Below are positions 4,740 to 8,509 of a stretch of 8,509 nt of DNA, piece after piece. Below the pieces are notes generated by a model. The model made no database searches, was not told the origin of the DNA, and was given only the letters and a program-made list of their open reading frames with translations. Origin of the DNA: Acidobacteriota bacterium (lineage in GTDB: Bacteria > Acidobacteriota > Thermoanaerobaculia > Multivoradales > SZUA-115); NCBI GenBank assembly GCA_003231035.1, contig QIHU01000674.1:1-8509 (forward strand), written 5' to 3'. The translations under genes were made by a program, and so were the position numbers. Position 1 is the stretch's first letter. Every line of letters begins with the position of its first letter.

Positions 4740-6587
4740 ATGCCGTTCGGCCCGTTGCGGCAGCCCTCGTTGGGCTTGAGCTTGCTCAAGGCCGCGCTGC
4801 CGGAGCTTCGCGGCCGTATCCTCTACCTCAACCTGCCCTACGCGCGGCGGATCGGCTGGGGCTACTATCAGGAGATCACCGGCCGTCGGCTGCACAACGA
4901 GTCTTTGGTGGGGGAGTGGATTTTCAGTGGCGCGCTCTACGACCAAATGGCCGCGCAGGACGAGTATTTCGACCGAGTGGTGGCCCCCCAGGCGGCCGGG
5001 GCCTCGACCCCAGAGGATCGTGTTCGGCTGGAAGAGTTGCGCTCGGACTCGATCCCCTTCATCGACGACTGCGTGCGCCAAGTGGCCCGCCTGCGGCCGC
5101 GGCTGGTCGGTTTCACCAGCGTCTTTCAGCAGCATCTGGCATCGCTGGCGTTGGCTCGAAGGCTGAAGCGAGAGCACCCTGAGATCGTCATCCTGTTCGG
5201 CGGTGCGAACTGCGAAGGCCCGATGGGCTTGGAGACGGCGCGCAGTTTTCCGTTCGTCGATGCGGTGGTTTCGGGAGAGGCCGATCTGCTCTTCCCGAAG
5301 CTAGTCGAGAAGGTGCTCGCCGGGCGCTCCATCGATGGGTTGGTTGGGGTTTACACGCGGGACAACGTCGACCTGCAAGATGCCGCCAAGCCGGCGAGTG
5401 CGCCGCGGTTGCCCCATCTCGATAGTTTGCCGGTCCCCAACTACAGCGACTTTTTCGCCCAGTATCAGACGTTTGCCCCCGAGGACGCTCCGCCCGCCCG
5501 CATGCTCTTTGAAACCTCACGAGGGTGCTGGTGGGGAGAAAAGCAACACTGCACCTTCTGCGGCTTGAACGGCACTTCGATGGCCTTTCGCAGCAAGTCG
5601 GGGGGGCGGGCGCTGAGCGAGTTGAGCGGCCTGGTCCGCCAGTATCCAGGCCGTGCGGTCGACGTGGTCGACAACATCTTGGACATGCGCTACTTCCGGG
5701 ATTTCATCCCGGCGCTGGCCGAGTCCAAGCTCGACGCGCAGCTCTTCTACGAGGTCAAAGCCAACCTCAAGAAGGAGCAAGTGCGCTTGCTGGCCGAGGC
5801 CGGGGTTCGTGAGATCCAACCGGGGATCGAGAGTCTGAGCGATTCCGTTCTGACCCTGATGCGCAAGGGGGTGACGGCACTGCAAAATATCCAGTTGCTC
5901 AAGTGGTGTCTCGAGTTTGGGATCCACCCTTCGTGGAACTTGATTTGGGGTTTTCCCGGGGAGAGTGCCGAGGAGTATCGCAAGATGGCCGAGCTGGTTC
6001 CTCGACTTCACCATTTGCCGCCGCCGGGAGTTTCGTGCTCGATTCAGATTCATCGCTTCAGCCCCAATTTCGAGCACTCGCGGGAGTTCGGTTTTTCCTC
6101 GGTCGTGCCCACTGCCGCCTATCCTTACCTCTACCGCGAGTCGCCCCAGGCGATCGCCAACCTGGCCTACTATTTCGACTTTGCATATCGCGATGGCCGC
6201 GATGTCGAGGGCTACACGGCGGAGTTGGCGCAGCAGGTCACCGGCTGGCAAGAAAGCCACGAGGCCAGCCAACTCGTCTACTACCGCCAAAGTGACGCCT
6301 TGATGGTGTGGGACTTGCGTTCGGTGTCGGAGCGTCCGATGACCCGCTTGAGCGGACTCTCTGGAAGACTCTTCGAGGCTTGCGACACCATTCGCACGGT
6401 GGGGTGGCTGGGGCGCAACGGTTGCGCGCAAGACAACGGCGGCGCCCAGGGCGATCCACTGAGTGCTGAGCAGGTCGAGGAGCTCCTCGGGCCGTTGATC
6501 GAGAGTGGTTTGATGGTCCGCGACGGTGTCCGCATCTTGAATCTAGCCATTCCTGCCGGCAGCCACTCTCAGCAGGGTACTGCCTAG
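4740..6587 (+). CDS. RiPP maturation radical SAM protein 1 family enzyme
   Basis: A radical SAM enzyme of at least 615 aa that would modify the RiPP precursor, for example by methylation or another radical reaction. Residues 1-200 form a Rossmann/B12-binding-like part with the family hallmarks SLGLSLLKAAL, VGFTSV and GGANCEGPMG (154-163). I do not see the DxHxxG cobalamin axial-ligand motif. The 4Fe-4S cluster motif is C263-x7-C271-x2-C274 within SRGCWWGEKQHCTFCGLNG, a signature of the TIGR03975-type maturases that accompany Nif11 and nitrile-hydratase-like leader precursors. The barrel continues through about residue 460 (YEVKANL, EIQPGIESLS, WNLIWGFPGE). The C-terminal 150 residues are family-specific, ending in a small winged-helix-like segment. 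The frame is open upstream to 4620 and the conserved strand LDFLLVS lies before this ATG, so the true start is probably upstream at a non-standard codon. It is divergent from the YcaO gene. The exact reaction is not predictable from sequence. Confidence 0.94.
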   Translation: MPFGPLRQPSLGLSLLKAALPELRGRILYLNLPYARRIGWGYYQEITGRRLHNESLVGEWIFSGALYDQMAAQDEYFDRVVAPQAAGASTPEDRVRLEELRSDSIPFIDDCVRQVARLRPRLVGFTSVFQQHLASLALARRLKREHPEIVILFGGANCEGPMGLETARSFPFVDAVVSGEADLLFPKLVEKVLAGRSIDGLVGVYTRDNVDLQDAAKPASAPRLPHLDSLPVPNYSDFFAQYQTFAPEDAPPARMLFETSRGCWWGEKQHCTFCGLNGTSMAFRSKSGGRALSELSGLVRQYPGRAVDVVDNILDMRYFRDFIPALAESKLDAQLFYEVKANLKKEQVRLLAEAGVREIQPGIESLSDSVLTLMRKGVTALQNIQLLKWCLEFGIHPSWNLIWGFPGESAEEYRKMAELVPRLHHLPPPGVSCSIQIHRFSPNFEHSREFGFSSVVPTAAYPYLYRESPQAIANLAYYFDFAYRDGRDVEGYTAELAQQVTGWQESHEASQLVYYRQSDALMVWDLRSVSERPMTRLSGLSGRLFEACDTIRTVGWLGRNGCAQDNGGAQGDPLSAEQVEELLGPLIESGLMVRDGVRILNLAIPAGSHSQQGTA

Positions 6588-6667
6588 GACAGGAGGCCGG
6601 TAGAGTTGATCTGAGGTTGCGAGCTGTCTTGTATTGGGTGAACCATGGGCGCTGCCCGCTGGGGGTC

Positions 6668-6862
6668 GAGTCGGTCTCTCCCGCGCAGTGGCCGGGCGGC
6701 TGCGCGCAGGATGGTTGCCCTACGAGTCGGCTCGTTCCGGGCGCCCGCGCAACTCGGCCTTGGCCTCAGACACGCACGGTCGCTGATCCTCCACGAGCCG
6801 ATTCGTGCCCTCCCTGGGTCTGTGCCCGCAGCCTTAGGCCACTGCGCGGGAGAGACCGACTC
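6668..6862. repeat. Long imperfect inverted repeat (palindromic element)
   Basis: The 26 bases at 6668-6693 are an exact reverse complement of 6837-6862. Moving inward, the arms keep matching in blocks: GGCTGCG on the left pairs with CGCAGCC on the right, and TCGGCTCGT at 6727-6735 pairs with ACGAGCCGA at 6793-6801. Arms of about 70 nt therefore flank a centre of about 57 nt. The right arm runs into direct repeat copy B. No transposase frame lies inside it. It starts 80 nt after the radical SAM stop and might also end its transcript. The 80 nt before it (6588-6667) show nothing recognisable. Confidence 0.75.
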
Positions 6863-6960
6863 TTGGGTGGAGTGTTTTTTTCCGTCCTCGCGCCTCGCTG
6901 TGCTCGGCTCTCGGTGCTTCTGTCCGGTCCTGAGCACTGAGACCTCGCCGCTTCGCGTCT
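6836..6960 (+). repeat. Direct repeat copy B
   Basis: This is the second copy of the repeat at 1-123 in the same orientation. Differences cluster around the T-run (6874-6881) and the region 6918-6935. The copies lie about 6.8 kb apart and bracket exactly the RiPP genes, with one copy on each side. The frames through this region give repeat-derived Arg/Ser/Pro-rich translations without ribosome-binding sites and are not called as genes. Confidence 0.85.
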
Positions 6961-6984
6961 CGGAGGGACAAGGCGGAGAATCAA

Positions 6985-7016
6985 ACCGTGGGAGCGAGCG
7001 AGGCTGCTCCCACGGT
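6985..7016. repeat. Stem-loop, 11-bp perfect stem
   Basis: ACCGTGGGAGC (6985-6995) pairs with GCTCCCACGGT (7006-7016) around a 10-nt loop. It starts 11 nt after the stop codon of the leftward 134-aa gene and could cap its transcript. No T-run follows, so it may equally be a small intergenic palindrome. Confidence 0.6.
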
Positions 7017-7027
7017 CCAAGGTGAGG

Positions 7028-7432
7028 CTAGCTGGAGACTACGGTCTCGTCCGTGGCGGGAGCTGTGAGATCGGGGCAGAAATTGATCTCGGATTTCGGT
7101 GGGTCGAACAGGCTGTTGGGTTCCACTCTGGCGGCCGTGGGGTGGCACTTACCGCCACTGCACACGCCGAGTTGATAGAAGCTGCCGCCCAGTTTCTTGC
7201 AACCCGCTTCGTTGTCGGTTCTGTAGCAGCCTTTGGGGATCGGGATAGGGATCGGAAAGATCGGCCCAGGAATCCAGATGATGGTTCCGTCCAGTGAAGC
7301 GCTGGTGGCCAGGTGCCGGGTGGTGGTAACGCGATTGTCTGGCAGCTCACAACAACCTGCTTGCGCGAGAGCCGGCTGTGCCGCCAACGCGCAGAGTACA
7401 AGTGCGACAGCCAAGAGTCCGAACTTCTTCAT
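7028..7432 (-). CDS. Secreted Cys-rich protein of unknown function
   Basis: A 134-aa protein that I do not recognise. It begins with a clear Sec signal peptide: MKK, a hydrophobic stretch LLAVALVLCALAA, and a cleavage site after ALAQA at about residue 25. The mature part of about 109 aa holds seven cysteines (27, 28, 69, 78, 91, 96, 119), suggesting a small disulfide-bonded or metal-binding extracytoplasmic fold. It also has a proline/isoleucine repeat GPIFPIPIPIPKG (56-68). Cys-14 is inside the signal core and is not followed by a lipobox pattern typical of lipoproteins. AAAGGAG about 6 nt before the ATG supports this start. It lies 99 nt downstream of the metallopeptidase gene on the same strand and could be cotranscribed with it. 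It might be another RiPP substrate only in theory, as it lacks a leader resembling the precursor's. Confidence 0.8.
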   Translation of the reverse strand: MKKFGLLAVALVLCALAAQPALAQAGCCELPDNRVTTTRHLATSASLDGTIIWIPGPIFPIPIPIPKGCYRTDNEAGCKKLGGSFYQLGVCSGGKCHPTAARVEPNSLFDPPKSEINFCPDLTAPATDETVVSS

Positions 7433-7500
7433 AGGGGTCTCCTTTCGAGAGAGGTTTGAAGAATACCTTCCCTCAATAGGAGTCCCCCTGACCTGTGTTT

Positions 7501-7532
7501 GCCCCTAGCCCTGGGGCCCTTATCGTGGCCCC
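7501..7532. other. Alternative stem-loops at the end of the metallopeptidase gene
   Basis: GGGGCC (7513-7518) can pair with GGCCCC (7527-7532), touching the metallopeptidase stop codon. Alternatively GCCCC (7501-7505) can pair with GGGGC (7513-7517). The two are mutually exclusive. No T-run is present, so this could be a weak terminator or a processing site between the two leftward genes. Confidence 0.35.
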
Positions 7533-8509
7533 TACAGGCCCAACACCTCCAGCCCCTGCTCAAAGACGATGTCAACGGGAATGCCACTGGCCGCCAGCCC
7601 TTCGAGGCTGACGGTCAGAGTCTCGCCTGAGCTGCCGTACTGGGACACGAAGGCGGTCACCGCGGAGTAGTCGCCGTTACCCTGGAGGGTCAGAATGCGC
7701 TCGGAGAGGGCGTCGATAGCCGGCCGCATCTTGGTGTAGTCAATCTCAAACTTGCCACTCACGTCGTCGTGGCGAATCGCTTCCATCTCGACAAAGAAGT
7801 TGAAGCGGATGAGGTTGGCGATGCCGTGCGCGCTCGAAGAGCCGAAACGGACTGAGCGGAAGATGCTGGTGACGAAGGTGGTGTAGTAGTCGCGCATGTC
7901 GACCTCGCCCAACTCACCTTGCTCGGCGAGACTGGCGACCATGTAGAGGCCGAGCACATCGGCCTTGCCCTCTTCGAGCGCCGAAGCCCTCTCGCGCATG
8001 GCGCTACGCACGGTTCCCCGGCCGTCGATCGTATTCTTGATCCCCAGACCGTGAGCCACTTCGTGGAACATGGTGTTGGCGAAGAAGGCGTCGAAGGTGA
8101 TGTGACCGCGCTGCTCCTCGGTGATCAGCTGCTCGGCGATGGGGAGCAAGATCTTGTCGAACTTGGCGCGCATGGCATTCTTGAGCTGCAAACGTCGGGT
8201 GCCTTTCTGTAGCTGCACCTCTTCGTCGTTGGGCAGGTTGATGGCGATTGTCTTGCTGCCGGCGTTGCAGTCTCCAGCGTAGTAAATGACGTCATAGGCG
8301 TTCAGATCAGAATCGGTGCCGGGAGTTTCGCTCTTGTAGGTTGCATCGACCGGCAGGCCGCGCTGGAGTGCCGGCAGCATGGCGGCGTAGCGGGCGAGCC
8401 GCTCGCTCCACGAGTGGTCTTTGATCAACACGTAGGCTTCGTTGGCAGCCTTGGCGCCGATGAGCTGGTCTTCGTAAGTCTCGATCGGACCGATGACGAT
8501 GTCGAGAGT
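7532..8509 (-). CDS. Zinc metallopeptidase, DPP III-like (M49-type) family, 5' end outside the window
   Basis: The visible 326 residues are the C-terminal portion. The frame is open to the window edge, so the N-terminus is missing. The part beyond the GTG at 8431 belongs to the protein because it holds the family-like motif IGPIETYEDQLIGAKAANEAY. The zinc site is HEVAHG (first His at 8065-8063), followed about 30 residues later by EEGKAD, matching the HExxH plus EExxAD arrangement of dipeptidyl-peptidase 3-like proteins. The pentapeptide HEVAH replaces the hexapeptide HExxGH of classical DPP III, and the spacing between motifs is shorter. This is as in the bacterial and NUDT3-type members of the group. 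Whether it acts as a dipeptidyl peptidase is not certain. A signal peptide cannot be judged. The next gene on the strand is the Cys-rich secreted protein. No functional tie to the RiPP genes is evident. Confidence 0.85.
   Translation of the reverse strand, partial: TLDIVIGPIETYEDQLIGAKAANEAYVLIKDHSWSERLARYAAMLPALQRGLPVDATYKSETPGTDSDLNAYDVIYYAGDCNAGSKTIAINLPNDEEVQLQKGTRRLQLKNAMRAKFDKILLPIAEQLITEEQRGHITFDAFFANTMFHEVAHGLGIKNTIDGRGTVRSAMRERASALEEGKADVLGLYMVASLAEQGELGEVDMRDYYTTFVTSIFRSVRFGSSSAHGIANLIRFNFFVEMEAIRHDDVSGKFEIDYTKMRPAIDALSERILTLQGNGDYSAVTAFVSQYGSSGETLTVSLEGLAASGIPVDIVFEQGLEVLGL

Noticed and set aside
5517..6431. Leftward 304-aa open frame antisense to the radical SAM gene
   Set aside because: It is an antisense shadow caused by high GC at third positions; the opposite strand carries the cluster motif and the complete family pattern.
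6617..7025. Rightward and leftward open frames in the repeat region
   Set aside because: They follow the repeats, contain low-information Arg/Ser/Pro sequence, overlap one another on both strands, and lack ribosome-binding sites; they are not further precursors.
1..8509. CRISPR array, tRNA or rRNA genes
   Set aside because: No regularly spaced short repeats, cloverleaf with a CCA end, or rRNA-like segments were seen on either strand.

Overview
The window comes from a GC-rich bacterial chromosome. The gene types would suit Acidobacteriota (for example Thermoanaerobaculia-like lineages) or another GC-rich soil or water bacterium. That is a weak inference, because no rRNA, tRNA or ribosomal marker is present.

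The centre (about 419-6587) is a compact RiPP biosynthetic locus (ribosomally made, post-translationally modified peptide). Three genes read leftward in this order: a 740-aa fused cyclodehydratase with an N-terminal leader-binding/zinc-tetrad part and a C-terminal YcaO domain (4580-2358), a 74-aa precursor with a Nif11-like leader and a tiny C-terminal core (2234-2010), and a complete S53 sedolisin/kumamolisin-type serine-carboxyl protease (2017-419). The protease start overlaps the end of the precursor by 8 nt. A radical SAM maturase of the 'RiPP maturation radical SAM protein 1' type reads rightward (4740-6587) from a divergent promoter region. The likely division of labour is as follows: the leader recruits the YcaO fusion, which cyclises Cys and possibly Thr in the core; the radical SAM enzyme makes a second, radical-based modification; and the sedolisin is the only candidate in the window for leader removal. 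No azoline dehydrogenase, exporter or C39 peptidase lies inside the window.

The RiPP locus is bracketed by two direct copies of a roughly 125-bp non-coding repeat (1-123 and 6836-6960). The right copy overlaps one arm of a 195-bp imperfect palindrome (6668-6862). Several shorter perfect stem-loops occur at 194-221, 261-383 and 6985-7016. These flanks contain no convincing gene.

To the right lies a separate leftward pair: a Cys-rich secreted 134-aa protein of unknown function (7432-7028), preceded by the 3' part of a zinc metallopeptidase of the DPP III-like M49 group (8509-7532, entering from beyond the window edge). Nothing links this pair functionally to the RiPP genes except proximity.
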